Below the pieces are notes generated by a model. The model saw nothing but the letters and a program-made list of their open reading frames with translations, did not search any database and was not told where the DNA came from. The translations under genes and the position numbers were made by a program. A stretch of DNA of 64,000 nt, taken from NCBI RefSeq assembly GCF_024323335.1, contig NC_066583.1, positions 372,439,175-372,503,174 on the forward strand. The letters run 5' to 3'. Shown one piece after another: positions 13,063 to 24,625 of the stretch (its first letter is position 1; every line of letters begins with the position of its first letter). Source of the DNA: Lathyrus oleraceus. Its lineage: Eukaryota; Streptophyta; Magnoliopsida; Fabales; Fabaceae.

Positions 13063-13065
<3 letters not shown>
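12532..13065 (-). repeat. 5' LTR of the Tat element, truncated
   Basis: Homologous to 6067-6612 from the TGATCAAAAAGTACA edge onward, with many substitutions, so the pair is old. Homology stops at the microsatellite at 13066; the rest of this LTR seems lost or replaced. Confidence 0.65.

Positions 13066-13151
<86 letters not shown>
13066..13151. repeat. (TA)n microsatellite
   Basis: About 43 TA dinucleotides. It falls where homology between the two Tat LTRs ends. Confidence 0.95.
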
Positions 13152-13153
<2 letters not shown>

Positions 13154-13899
13154 CTGCTTTAATTTTTTGAGTTTGCTCCTTCGGGAATTTGTAGTGTTTG
13201 AGGTCGTGCTTTGAAGTTTAATTAGGGCGTCACCTTAGGTCTCGAGATTCTTTCTTTGAGAATTATCTAGCATCTGAGGTCACACTCAAAGTTTTATTAG
13301 ATATCTTTGGGGATTGTGTCCGATCAACTGTCAGTACCCTTTCTACGCCCCAAGTTTTAACTTGGTTTGATGCTGATGCATTGAGGACTCACCTATGGGA
13401 TATAAAGTGACTAGCTTCCAAAAAGGGGGGTGATCCCAAATCTCCACTTTGTTTCGTGGTGTGTGGTCTTTATCCATATTACTTCCCTTGTGGGGTTTTG
13501 GCTATTTTTGTCGTACGTTTATGGCATTTTCGATAGCATCCTTGAGCCGTGAATATCCTTTGTGATCATAAGGAAGAAAATTTGTGAAAATTTATCCATT
13601 CCAATGAAAAATAAATTACATTGTGATGCAAAACATGGTTTATGTATATAGTAAAAATAATCTTAATCAAGCGACTATGTTGCTACTTATTGATTTATGG
13701 GTGTGCTAGCATAGCATACTGTAGCAGTTTCCCCTTCTTTTAGTGTCATCCCATGCACCTGTCAAATTAGATTGGTTCATTCTATGCCCATTGAGGCCAC
13801 TTGTTTCTTCTTTCAACGAATTTACCGTTATCTCTTTTGAATGCTTGGTGAGGCAAACCACGTTGATTTCCATCATATTCTATTTATATTTCCCCTTTG
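13152..13899. other. Repeat-derived DNA, nothing recognised
   Basis: No supportable ORF or motif. Position beside the gag-protease fragment on its right suggests retrotransposon origin. Confidence 0.4.
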
Positions 13900-15110
13900 G
13901 TCATATTGCAAGGCCTTGTGTATCCTTTACTCTCTAGATGAGTCAGCCAATATTGTCACTGACTCGCTATTGACATTGTGATACTTCATTTTCAAGTGAA
14001 CCAGAGAGGCCACCATGTCTAACATTGTTGCAAAGGGTCGTCCCAGAATGCAATTATAGACACTTCAATAGGGACTACTTAGAATTACAGGTAAACATTC
14101 ATGTTGTCTCCTCCTTTTCCTAGGGTGACCATTTTCTCAATGTATCCCTATGGTGGGTCAGTGTGTCATTGAGAGCTTGCAATTAGAATCCCTCATATGA
14201 TCACAGTTTCTCCCTTTTTAATCCAATTTTTTCAAAGAGGTCCACATACATAATGTCCCAAGAACTCCCTTTGTCGATGAGGATTCTAGACATGTAGAAG
14301 TTGGTTATGGTTGCTATTATTACCAATGGAAAATATTCATTTGGGATTCTGCTAACTTTTTCACTATCCTGGAATTTGAGAATAGGCCTCTCGGGGTTTC
14401 CGTCAATACATGCTCCCTTATTCTTTCTCATCACCATTAGTACATTGATTCTTCTTTTTACTGTTCCTTTGGAGGGGTTCCTTGGTCTAGGAAGACATCT
14501 AGTGATGAACATGATTTAATGACGCATTCCTTTCTAGTCATCTTCCCCGTCGCCGTTGTTGTCTTTCTTTCCTTTAGCCTCGCTGACAACTTCTATAATC
14601 ATGTTTGGGGACCTTTTTCCTTGACAGGGGGGATCATTTCCTCTTGGAGATTTATCTCGTTTTTTATAGTCTTTCTTTCTATATTGAACTACTTATGAAC
14701 ATCATCTTGAGTGAAGCGGATAAATCTCCCTTTCTTATTCAACTCATTAATTGTATCCTTCAAGTGTATGCATTCATCGGTGTTATGACCATGACTTTTG
14801 TGGAAACAACTATATTTTGATTTATTTGTTCTACCTAACTCCCTTATCAGATAAGGGTTCTTAATCACATATTCTTTAAAATGGGTGTTTTCATATTCTT
14901 TCAAAATATTCTCTCTTTATGTATTCAAAGGAGTGTATGATGAGAACTTGCCTCGAGGCCCTCGGTCTCCGCCATCCTGACGACGGTTGGAATATTTCTC
15001 AACTGCCTGACTGTGTGCAACATTTCCTACTTCTGACCTCTCTATCATTATTAGAGTATGAGTTCTTACTCTTTTATTATCTTGATGCACAAATTATCTC
15101 CTATAATAAC
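13900..15110 (-). pseudogene. Second Tat-type gag-protease fragment
   Basis: Reading right to left on the minus strand. A gag C-terminal zinc-finger-like block lies at 14904-14689 (CFHKSHGHNTDECIHLKD, then INELNKKGRF). Protease N-terminal words are at 14512-14201 (ITNFYMSRILIDKGSSWDIMY, LFEKIGL), with the catalytic DxGS seen as DKGSS. A protease C-terminal word (LGRPFATMLDMVASLVHLKM) is near 13990-14060. Several stops break it. Because it duplicates protease segments already present at 10.8 and 12.3 kb, it belongs to a different element copy. No RT or integrase was found with it. Confidence 0.7.
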
Positions 15111-15302
15111 TAATTTTTTCAATTTATTCGATCAATTGTCATAGATATTGACTAGTGCTTGATCGTGAACGTACGATTGGGAATCGCTAATTTTGGCAGT
15201 GGTTGGGATGCCAAGACTGGCCATGGGATGTTTATTATAATTCAAACCCTAGAAGAGAGTTGGGGTTTCTAAATACATATCCTTACAAGTAAATAATATT
15301 AG
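15111..15302. other. Short spacer before the nested cluster
   Basis: AT-rich, no ORF or recognised motif. It ends at the AGTAA target site (15303-15307) used by the outer Athila-type element. Confidence 0.4.
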
Positions 15303-15307
15303 AGTAA

Positions 15308-16390
15308 TGATCCGCTGTCGCACGCGGGTCAAAACGAGTAAGTAGAAAACTGTAGTTTAGCGGAAGCGACAACTCGAGTATCGTATTGCAAGGATTCTTT
15401 TATTATTATTAATCTAATGAAATCGATTTAAGGGGTTTTATGTTTTAGTGTTCGATTTAGAAAACAAAGCAAAAAAAGTGATTAAAATAAGCGATTATAA
15501 AATAAGTCAATCTACTATTTTCGGTTTCCGGCTAATCACTGGTTTTTACCTACCAATTCCCTAAGCGGCTTCTATCACTATTCGATTCAAATTCGATTGA
15601 CAAGCACAATAGATATATGACAGATTTATATTCCTATATTCCGAATTAAGCAAATGGATAAATACAATAGTGAATTAAGCAAACACGATTTACAAACGCA
15701 ATTTAACGACAAAGCGACGAAAATGGCGATTAATAGTTAGGAATGCAATCATACGAATTTAATCAAAACCATTCCACAAAATACAGATTAAGCAAATGAA
15801 ATTTCATAGAATAGAATTGAAAGAGAACGAACTTAAACTGATAGGCTAAAAACCTCAAAGCCTTGGAAATTCGGTTACAGCAGATTAACTCTAGGAGATT
15901 AGTTCCTCTTCATGATTGCACAAAAGCAAAAAGTTATGGTGAATAATATGTAATTGCTACAGTACCGCGGTTTCCCTTTTAAACAGAATAAGGGTTTCAC
16001 TTCTAATTCAAACTGGTCCGGAAAACCTAAATTCGGCCCAACAAATGACCCAAAAGAAAATATTTCCTAAAGTACGAAATTTCAACGAATTATTTAAGAC
16101 GTTTGCACTCTGAATCAGCTTTTGACTTCAACATAAAAGTTGTATCTCTTTCTTTTAGCTTTCCAACACATGTCAGAACTTGCAAAACGGAATCCCGTAG
16201 CTCGAGTTGTGATCCGAACAGTGGACATGTATCAAATAACCGCTAAAATTGAAAATAGCAAACGAAAATAGATTAAAGGCAAACATGAACTTAAATCTAA
16301 AAACATAATAAAATAGTAAAATAAGAAAAATAAATTAGATAAATGCCTAAGTACAATTATAAAAGAATGTGCATCAAAATGCACTGATCA
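15308..16390 (-). repeat. Athila-type 3' LTR
   Basis: 1083 bp, TGATCCGC...TGATCA on the plus strand. Matches 55362-56446 along its length with scattered substitutions. Immediately followed on the right by a PPT. Confidence 0.9.
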
Positions 16391-16403
16391 AATTCCCCCA
16401 CAC
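16391..16403 (-). other. Polypurine tract of the Athila-type element
   Basis: The minus strand reads GTGTGGGGGAATT directly before the 3' LTR, as expected for plus-strand DNA priming. Confidence 0.75.
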
Positions 16404-17734
16404 TTTTGCACTCCGAGCAAAATTACAATTTCAAAACAAAAGGAAAGAAAACAGAGCATGCACTTCCAAAAGTTTTCAAGATACAAGGTATACGCATAAT
16501 TATATGTCTAAGCTTCAAGAATATGGTGTTAGTAAGCAACTTTTTGTGACATTCAAAGCAGATAGAAAAACAGATTACCAAAAAGTACATCAACAACAGT
16601 AAGATCCTCACAGGATATAATTCACTCAACTCTCAAGTGTTTAGATTAATTGTTTACACTCAAAGCACAACATAAAAATTAGTACTACTATAAGCTTGAA
16701 GGGACTCTAACATCCACAGTTGAAATACATGCACACAAAGATCAAAAGGACTTTTATTTGGTTGTAACGTGGTCAAAGTAAGGGTGAGATAAATCCTAAG
16801 GGGTACTAGGCTAAAATTCAAAGAGATAAAAGAGACTTGAAAGAAACTGCGGGAGTTGAATATACAAAATATTTCATCCACTTGAACAACTCTAGCAATT
16901 GTTTTCTCTTCTCCTTCCTCTTTTTATTCTTTTTTTGAAGGAGTATGTATTGACATGTATTGAAATATTACAAACATAATTCTTTTTTTTTCTTCCTCTT
17001 ATCCTTCTATTTTTTCATTCCTTTTTTTTTCTTTTTTTTTGCCAACTTCTGAAATATTACAAACATAATTATTCAACCCCACACAACTCCAAACAAGACT
17101 CTTTTAACCCTTTGAATAGGGTGATAACATTGTTTTTCACTTCTCGACTTGTAATGAGTTTTAAATTAAAAAAAAGGATAATAGGCTAAAGGGGGTTTCA
17201 AACAAGGGATGCAATTATTTTAGGGTTGGATTTTCGGCTAACTGGCTAAAAAAAAAACTGCCTTTATCATATCAGTGTGCACAAGTAAACAACTGTATCA
17301 ACAAGAGTCAATTCAAGTTCTAGAGACTAACAGACATGAGTGAATCACACAAGAAAGAAAGAGATAGATTTTTGTATGTTATCCATATAAGGCTCAAAAT
17401 CTCACAAGGTTAATTGATCTACCACGAATGATGAACAATTTAGAGTTTAGTCTTACCTATCATACTAAAAATACACAACAAGTTTTTCACATCACACCAC
17501 AAGACTTTAGTCAAGAGAAGTAATAAAAATACTCATAATTGTAACTCAAAAACCAAAGGAAAAAGCATGCAATTTTTTTTTAAGAAAGCAAACCAAAACC
17601 AAAACAGAGAAAAAACAAAGAAAACAAAACAAATAAATGGTTCCCTCCCCCACACTTAAAACATACATTGTCCTAAATGAAAGAGCATAAATATAAAATA
17701 AGAGTGAGAGAAAGGAAAGAACACACCCGAGGAG
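16404..17734 (-). other. Athila-type 3' noncoding region
   Basis: AT-rich with T-rich stretches at about 16905-17040 and an A-rich stretch near 17560-17640. No ORF with recognisable content; an env-like frame is not present. The small open frames at 16369-16881 are not supported as genes. Confidence 0.5.
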
Positions 17735-18229
17735 TCAAGGCGGATAAGTGATTGCATAAGCAGCCTTCCCCAAAGAGAGTTCTTCTACAGTCTCTTCTTC
17801 CAAAGTCGGGTTCTCATGTAGTAGCTTTGGGTAGTATCCATTGACCTTGAAATTTTGATTAGTGCATTCGCCTTGTATTCCAGGATCAAAGAAGAATCTT
17901 TGATAAGTAAAAGTGTTGAATGAGAACGTGAAAGTGATCTCCTTTTTCACAACATCATGAATAAAAGGATTACGGGGTTGCCTCACTACTTTTATTACAT
18001 CTTTAAGTGAGATCCTATGCATATATATGGATGGGCTAACATCACGAGTGTCGGCCAAGGTCCATTCAATTCCCTTCTTATGTTTCTTCTTAAGTTGAAG
18101 CTTTGATGAATAATATGAATCCTCGTGAAGTAGTTTAGGCTCTACAGAATGTGGTTGTTCAATTGATGATATATTTGGGGCAGCTTGGATGTCAAAATCG
18201 TCAACTGAAGGAGAAGAGCGATCCAAAAC
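17735..18229 (-). pseudogene. Athila pol remnant: RT start fused to integrase C-terminus
   Basis: A 163-aa open frame. Its first two thirds contain the linker before RT and the RT entry motif (KKHKKGIEWTLADTRDVSPS, YMHRISLKD, VVRQPRNP, VVKKE). It then jumps to FKVNGYYPKLLHENPTLEE, which resembles the tail after the Athila integrase (FKVNGxRLKxY). The missing middle, RT palm, RNase H and integrase core, would be over 3 kb in a complete element. The right end is cut where the copia-like LTR and then Ogre inserted (18230). The fused frame has remained open, which may be chance in a 500-bp stretch. Confidence 0.75.
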
Positions 18230-19393
18230 GCCGCTGTAGCGGTGTATTCGTTACTATATGATCTATTGGTTAAATCATAAGCAAAGTATACAATGAACAT
18301 AGAGTCGCCACCGCACTTTTATTTATCCTAAGGACTGGTTAAAAAGCGAACAAAAACCTAAGAAGTTTTACACGTAGAAAACTAATGAAAAAGATCAGAG
18401 AAACTGGATAAGGGGTAAAATACGCAAAGGGAAGGTGTTAGGCACCCAATGCGTCCTAGGTACTCCTAGGGAGCCCTTTTCACACTTTGTTGTTTGAAAA
18501 ATTATTATTTGTCATGACATAAGTATTGTGCAAACATGATTGGGATGATGAGAAGAGAATGTACATGTTAATTATTTTTGTGTTCGAACGGATGAACCCG
18601 TTGCCTACGTACCTTCCATCAAAGGTAAGGATCAAAACGCCGTAGTTCGGCTAAAAACTTCCAAAAGTTAGTGGATTTAATTTTAAAACACAAGCTCAAA
18701 GGTCTTATGTTACCCACGGGAGAAAACTCAACCTTATGAAACAACTAGTCCACCATGTGAGAAAAGCTTCAACTTGCCAGAGAGGGGTTAACCCTATAAT
18801 AGGCAAGGAAGACTTACAATTCATCTACTAAGGACAAATAGGTGAGATTAATATCAACCAACTAGGGTAAATCAAACCTATAGCTAATGTATGAAAACTT
18901 AACAAACATGGACAAAGCCACAAAATCATTTGAATGGGTGAAGTTATTTGGATTATTTACAAAAAGGTCAAAGTATGATTAAAGTCAATTCAAAATGAAG
19001 TATTTACAAAAATGAAGTTTGGAAAATCATGGACTTAAGGTCCAAGTTTCTAATTTGGAAAGAGGTGAGAATGTTTGCACAACACTTATTTCAAGTTTTA
19101 AAACATGTGTGAAAAGTTTAGGACACAATGGGATGAATGGATGGAATGTAAAACTTCTTGGAAGGTTCACCTCTTGAAATCATATAGAAGATGATTCAAG
19201 TGTGTCCTTAGGAATAGGCTACAAATGAGCAATAATATGAACATGGTAACAGATGAAAGTAAATAAAAGCGGATACTGGATGCCACTCAATGGTCTTATA
19301 CCTGTCTCCTAAAACAAGTAAGGATATCAGAAGCCACTCTATGGACTTACACTAATCTCCATCAGAATAAAACAAAAACAAAACAGGGAAGTC

Positions 19394-21145
19394 TGTAACA
19401 CCCCAAATAAAGTAAAAGAATTATTTAATTAAGTTGATAATATTATTTTAGTAATTTAATTAAATAAAATGGAATTATTGGATTATTATTATTATTAATT
19501 GGAATAATAATTATTGGAAAATATATAAGTTGGGATAAGAGAAAGATTCTCATTTTTGGAACAGAAGAGTTTCACGTGAAGTTGGAAAGCTGCAGAGAAG
19601 AGGAAAGAGCTGTAGAGTGAAGGTCGAAGAACGGAAAAGCTGAAGCTTGGAGAGTGCTCAGAACTTCCTTCAATCCAAAGAGGTAAGGGGTCTGAACCTT
19701 ATTAAACGATAATATGCGAGCAATTTCATGATATATGTTAGATTGTTGATAAATTTGGGGATTTTAGGGAGATTGGGAAAATTGGGGTTTTTGGATGGAA
19801 TCTGTCCGATCTGTGAGTTTTGTAGAGTTATACGCCTTATAATCAAAGTATGTTGTGTATATATGACTGTTGAATGTCGAGATTGGGTTGTTTGCCGGGG
19901 AGTGTGAATCGTAGCGAGTGGAGGAGCAAAGCTGCGCTGGTTTTCGTAGCAGAGGAGTTCTGTTCGCGCGCGTTCGCGGCGCGAAGCTCAGTTCGCGGCG
20001 CGAACTGAGCAGAATCCAGAGGGGTTCTGTAACGCGTTATTCGCGACGCGATCCTTCGTTCGCGGCGCGTCCTGAAGTAATTGAGAAGTTCGCGGCGCGA
20101 ACCTATGTTGGCGGCGCGAACTGGGAAATACAGAAGCTGATGTTGGTGAGTTCTGAGTACGTTGAGTTGCGAGACTCTTAGTAAGTCGCTGTAATTGTAT
20201 TATAAACAATTAATAGTGATTATATGATTGCGTATGAAGTGTTGATGATGAAGGGATGTTGAATTTACATGTTTAATTATAAATGTGTTATGTAATGATG
20301 TGAAATCGATGAAATATTGTTGTTGTTTTGTTGAGTTGTATGTTATGCTATTAATGATGATGATAACATGACTATATGATGTTGTTGCTGCTATGTTGAT
20401 TTTGATGCATGTTTGAGGCGCATGCATTCATAAAAGGCCGATGCCTAGTGATGAACGGACTGAGTTCCAATGATGTTGTTGACTCCGGGCTTGTTGAGAG
20501 GCTTGGTTCCTTACGGGGAACTCAGATTCTATGGTGACGAATCTGGGAGTGGTGATCCTGTAGTGGTCACAAAATGGGTATACCGAGTCGTGTTGAGTCA
20601 TGCATGGGTGTGTGCATTGCAATTGATGTGTTGTTTTGTTGATGTTCATGAGTTGTTGATTATAATGATGATTTGATGAGTTGTGTTGACATGTGTGCAA
20701 TATATTTATATTATATTCTGTCGTTATATTATTATTTAATAATGTAATTCTCACCCCTTCTGCATGTGTTTATGTTCATCTATGATGAGCACTGTGCAGA
20801 TAAAGAGGAGTAGCTTTGTTGAGGTTTGAAGAATAAGTGTAGAGTTATTCTACAGAGTCGAGTCAAATGCTCTGGTCATGTGACACCGGGGTTATGGGAT
20901 TCGATAGCTAAATCATTATTATTTACGTTGTTTATGATGAATAATTGTTGAGATGTTTTGTTGAGATCATGTTGGCACATTATTATGATATTTATGTTGT
21001 TGTCCGCTGCGAAGTTTTAAATCAAATAAATAACATGTTTTTGTTGTGATGCGAGAAATGATATGTTGTATGAAATGTAAACTCTTCTACATGTTGTACT
21101 CTGATAATATATATAAATATGTCGTTTGGGTAGAAGGGTGTTACA
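19394..21145 (+). repeat. 5' LTR of the deleted chromovirus
   Basis: TGTAACACCCC...GTGTTACA, 1752 bp. A TATA-like 'aatatataag' lies near 19520, and a CACGTG within 'ttcacgtgaag' near 19571. A GC-rich palindrome cluster occupies 19973-20121. Small open frames in it (19918, 20470 and antisense ones) recur unchanged in the other LTR and are not genes. Confidence 0.95.
19973..20121. promoter_or_regulatory. Cluster of TTCGCGGCGCGAA palindromes in the LTR
   Basis: Perfect or near copies of TTCGCGGCGCGAA start at about 19973, 19992, 20040, 20059, 20089 and 20109, in otherwise AT-rich DNA. The duplicate cluster is at 25205-25353 in the other LTR. Half-sites (TTCGCGC) resemble E2F/DP-type sites; a regulatory role is inferred only. 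Confidence 0.5.
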
Positions 21146-21149
21146 TTAG

Positions 21150-21165
21150 TGGTATCAGAGCATGG
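21150..21165 (+). other. Primer-binding site (initiator tRNA-Met)
   Basis: TGGTATCAGAGCATGG four bases after the 5' LTR, the standard Met-tRNAi PBS of plant retrotransposons. Confidence 0.9.
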
Positions 21166-21262
21166 TCAGTCCAGTCGAGTCATGATGTGGTGTTTTCCCT
21201 GTTGGTCGATTAGTGTAAATGACACTGTCGATATTTACGGTTGTGGTTGTGTTGTGCAGAGT

Positions 21263-24200
21263 ATGGCTGGAGAGAATGACCGTGCGATTGCTGAGGCTTT
21301 GACTGCTATGGCACAGGCTATGCAGGCGCAGCAGAATCCACCGGTCGACGAGTTTAGGAATTTGGGAAGGTTTCTGAAGAATAACCCTCCTACATTCAAA
21401 GGGCGCTATAATCCAGATGGTGCTCAGATTTGGCTGAAGGAAATTGAGAAGATTTTCCGGGTGATGACGTGTACTGAAGCACAGAAGGTGCAGTTTGGTA
21501 CGCATATGTTATCTGAAGAGGCTGAAAACTGGTGGGATAACACTCGCCAGAGAATTGCAGTACCAGGTGCTGAGATGACTTGGGAAAGGTTCAAGACGGC
21601 CTTTCTGGAGAAATATTTTCCTGCTGATGTGCGATGTAAGAAGGAGATGGAATTTCTAGGACTGAAGCAGGGTAACATGTCTGTTGCTGATTACGCTTCG
21701 AAGTTTGAGGAGCTGGTGCAGTATTGTCCTCATTATAATAATGCTGATGCTGAGGAATCCAAGTGTGTCAAGTTTGAGAACGGGTTGCGTCCCGAGATCA
21801 AACAAGGCATTGGGTATCAGGAGATTCGTAGATTTCCTACACTGGTTAATAAGTGCAGAATATTTGACGAAGATAGCAAGGCTAGGACTGCTCACTACAA
21901 GAGTCTTAGTGAGAAGAAGAATAAGGATCGTGGTAGTCCTTATGCATCTCCGAATGGTAAAGGTAAGCAGAAAGTGGTAGATGCGAAGAAGCCAAGTGGG
22001 GGAGGATCTCCCATAGCTGGTAAATGTTTCAAGTGTGGCGAGCCAGGCCACCGTGCTGATAGCTGTACCAAGAAAGTGCTGAGATGTTTCCGATGCGGTC
22101 AGGCTGGTCATAGAGTTACTGAATGTAAGGATGCTGGTCCGACGTGTTTTAATTGTGGCGAGAAAGGTCATATCAGTTCGCAGTGCTCGAAACCGAAGAA
22201 GGCGGCTACTGCAGCTCATACTACTGGTAGGGTGTTTGCTCTGAGTGGGGCTGAAGCTCCTAAAGAAGATAATCTGATTAAAGGTACTTGCTTGATTAAT
22301 AATGTTGAATTGCTTGCTATTGTTGACACTGGTGCCACTCATTCGTTCATTTCGTATGAGTGTGCGACCAGGATTGGTGTGATTATGTCGTCCCTAGGCG
22401 GAAGTATGGTGATAGATACTCCTGCTAATGGTTCTGTGAAGACTTCTGTTGTCTGTCGAGGTTGTCATTTGACGATCTTTGAGAGAGAGTTCGTGATTGA
22501 TTTGGTGTGCTTACCCTTGCACCAAATTGATATTATTCTGGGAATGAATTGGCTAGAATTCTATGGCGTGTTTATCAACTGCTATAGGAAGACGGTGCGG
22601 TTTTCTGAAGTTGGTGAGAATGATGAGGCAAGATTTCTATCTGCTAGGCAGGTGGGGGAATTTGTGAAAGATGAAGCTCAGGTATTCGCTTTATTTGCGT
22701 CTCTGCAAGCGGATAAGAAAGTGGTGAGTGTAGATTTGCCTGTTGTCTGTGAATTTCAGGATGTGTTTCCGGAGGATGTAAGTGAATTACCTCCAGAACG
22801 TGAAGTCGAATTTGCCATTGACTTAGTACCAGGTACGAGTCCAGTGTCGATGTCTCCTTATAGAATGTCGGCAACTGAATTAGTTGAATTGAAGAAGCAA
22901 CTTGAGGAATTACTTGAGAAGAAGTTTGTGCGTCCAAGTGTTTCTCCTTGGGGTGCACCAGTATTGTTAGTGAAGAAGAAAGAAGGTACGATGAGGCTGT
23001 GTGTCGATTATCGGCAGTTGAATAAGGTGACTATCAAGAATCGGTATCCATTGCCGAGGATTGATGATTTGATGGACCAGTTGGTTGGAGCTCATGTCTT
23101 CAGTAAGATTGATTTGCGGTCGGGTTATCATCAGATCCGAGTAAAGTCAGATGATATTGCGAAGACTGCTTTCCGTACGAGGTATGGTCATTATGAATAC
23201 ACTGTGATGCCGTTCGGTGTGTCTAATGCTCCAGGCGTGTTTATGGAATATATGAATCGCATATTTCACCCGTACCTTGATAATTTTGTTGTGGTGTTCA
23301 TAGATGATATATTGATATATTCTAAGACGGAAAAGGAGCATGCAGGACACCTGAGAATTGTTTTGCAGGTGTTAAGGGAAAAGAAATTATATGCAAAGTT
23401 ATCTAAATGTGAGTTCTGGTTGCAGGAAGTGAGTTTCCTTGGCCATGTGATTTCGAGTGGTGGAATTTCTGTTGATCCTGCTAAAGTGGATGCTGTATTA
23501 CAGTGGGAGACTCCGAAGTCTGCTACTGAGATACGCAGTTTTCTGGGGTTAGCTGGTTATTATCGCAGATTTATTGAGGGCTTCTCTAAGTTGGCATTGC
23601 CGTTGACGCAGTTGACTAAGTCGGCGCATTTCTTGCCAATGAAGATTAATCACTCTTTAGAGAAGTTGGCAGAGTTGTATATTGAGGAGATAGTGAGGCT
23701 GCATGGTATTCCATCCAGTATTGTGTCTGATAGAGATCCCAGATTTACTTCTAGATTTTGGGAAAGTTTGCAGAAAGCGTTGGGAACTAAGTTGAGGTTG
23801 AGTTCAGCTTATCATCCTCAGACTGATGGTCAGACTGAAAGAACTATCCAATCCTTGGAGGATTTGTTGAGAGCTTGTGTGTTGGAGCAGAGTGGTTCTT
23901 GGGATAGTTATTTGCCGTTGGTGGAGTTTACTTATAATAATAGTTTTCATGCTAGTATCGGTATGGCTCCATATGAAGCATTGTATGGTAGGAGGTGTAG
24001 AACTCCATTGTGTTGGTGTGAATCAGGTGAGAGTGTTGTACTCGGACCTGAGATTGTGCAGCAGACGACTGAAAAGGTTAAGATGATTCAGGAGAAAATG
24101 AAGATTTCTCAGAGTCGTCAGAAGAGTTATCACGATAAGAGAAGAAAGGCACTTGAGTTCCAAGAGGGAGATCATGTGTTCTTGAGAGTTACTCCGACGA

Positions 24201-24583
24201 CAGGTGTGGGTAGAGCTTTAAAGTCTAAAAAGCTTACTCCGAAGTTTGTGGGTCCGTATCAGATTTTGAAGAGGGTTGGGGAAGTGGCGTATCAGATAGC
24301 TTTACCGCCGTCGCTTTCTAATCTGCATGATGTGTTTCATGTATCTCAGTTGAGAAAATATATTGCGGATCCTTCGCATGTTGTTCAGTTGGATGATATC
24401 CAGGTGAGGGATAATTTGACCGTTGATGTGTTGCCAATTCGGATAGATGACCGAGAAGAGAAGACCCTGAGAGGTAAGAGGATTGCTCTAGTGAAAGTTG
24501 TTTGGGGAGGTCCAGCTGGTGAGAGCTTGACTTGGGAGCGTGAAGATCAGATGAAGGAGTCGTATCCGGCTCTATTTGCTTGA
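21263..24583 (+). CDS. Chromovirus gag-pol polyprotein with in-frame pol deletion
   Basis: 1106 aa from the ATG at 21263 ([13 protein letters not shown]), chosen because the homologue at 41695-37337 starts [10 protein letters not shown]. The frame is open further upstream to about 21149, but only from a GTG overlapping the PBS. Order: gag, three CCHC knuckles ([42 protein letters not shown]), protease [10 protein letters not shown] with [17 protein letters not shown] and FIDDIL. At about 23611-23620 it jumps from LALPLTQLT to KSAHFLPM. About 340 residues present in the intact relative are missing here: RNase H, the integrase zinc finger and the first catalytic Asp of the integrase core. The later Asp (VSDRDPRF), Glu (DGQTERTIQ) and a C-terminal chromodomain-like segment remain. 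RT alone could be functional; integration would need help in trans. Confidence 0.93.
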   Translation: MAGENDRAIAEALTAMAQAMQAQQNPPVDEFRNLGRFLKNNPPTFKGRYNPDGAQIWLKEIEKIFRVMTCTEAQKVQFGTHMLSEEAENWWDNTRQRIAVPGAEMTWERFKTAFLEKYFPADVRCKKEMEFLGLKQGNMSVADYASKFEELVQYCPHYNNADAEESKCVKFENGLRPEIKQGIGYQEIRRFPTLVNKCRIFDEDSKARTAHYKSLSEKKNKDRGSPYASPNGKGKQKVVDAKKPSGGGSPIAGKCFKCGEPGHRADSCTKKVLRCFRCGQAGHRVTECKDAGPTCFNCGEKGHISSQCSKPKKAATAAHTTGRVFALSGAEAPKEDNLIKGTCLINNVELLAIVDTGATHSFISYECATRIGVIMSSLGGSMVIDTPANGSVKTSVVCRGCHLTIFEREFVIDLVCLPLHQIDIILGMNWLEFYGVFINCYRKTVRFSEVGENDEARFLSARQVGEFVKDEAQVFALFASLQADKKVVSVDLPVVCEFQDVFPEDVSELPPEREVEFAIDLVPGTSPVSMSPYRMSATELVELKKQLEELLEKKFVRPSVSPWGAPVLLVKKKEGTMRLCVDYRQLNKVTIKNRYPLPRIDDLMDQLVGAHVFSKIDLRSGYHQIRVKSDDIAKTAFRTRYGHYEYTVMPFGVSNAPGVFMEYMNRIFHPYLDNFVVVFIDDILIYSKTEKEHAGHLRIVLQVLREKKLYAKLSKCEFWLQEVSFLGHVISSGGISVDPAKVDAVLQWETPKSATEIRSFLGLAGYYRRFIEGFSKLALPLTQLTKSAHFLPMKINHSLEKLAELYIEEIVRLHGIPSSIVSDRDPRFTSRFWESLQKALGTKLRLSSAYHPQTDGQTERTIQSLEDLLRACVLEQSGSWDSYLPLVEFTYNNSFHASIGMAPYEALYGRRCRTPLCWCESGESVVLGPEIVQQTTEKVKMIQEKMKISQSRQKSYHDKRRKALEFQEGDHVFLRVTPTTGVGRALKSKKLTPKFVGPYQILKRVGEVAYQIALPPSLSNLHDVFHVSQLRKYIADPSHVVQLDDIQVRDNLTVDVLPIRIDDREEKTLRGKRIALVKVVWGGPAGESLTWEREDQMKESYPALFA

Positions 24584-24610
24584 GGTATGTTTTCGAGGAC
24601 GAAAACTTCT

Positions 24611-24625
24611 AAAGTGGGGGAGAGT
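24611..24625 (+). other. Polypurine tract of the deleted chromovirus
   Basis: AAAGTGGGGGAGAGT immediately before the 3' LTR, 27 bases after the gag-pol stop. Confidence 0.9.

Noticed and set aside
20428..20754. 108-aa antisense frame in the chromovirus LTR, repeated at 25660-25986
   Set aside because: His/Asn-rich product of AT-rich LTR sequence, identical in both LTRs, no promoter or domain evidence.
21150..21165. Possible tRNA-Met gene fragment
   Set aside because: Only the PBS complement to the tRNA 3' end is present, at the fixed place beside an LTR.
21149..21262. Upstream extension of the chromovirus gag-pol
   Set aside because: Begins with GTG within the PBS and has no similarity to the related element, whose protein starts at the equivalent of 21263.
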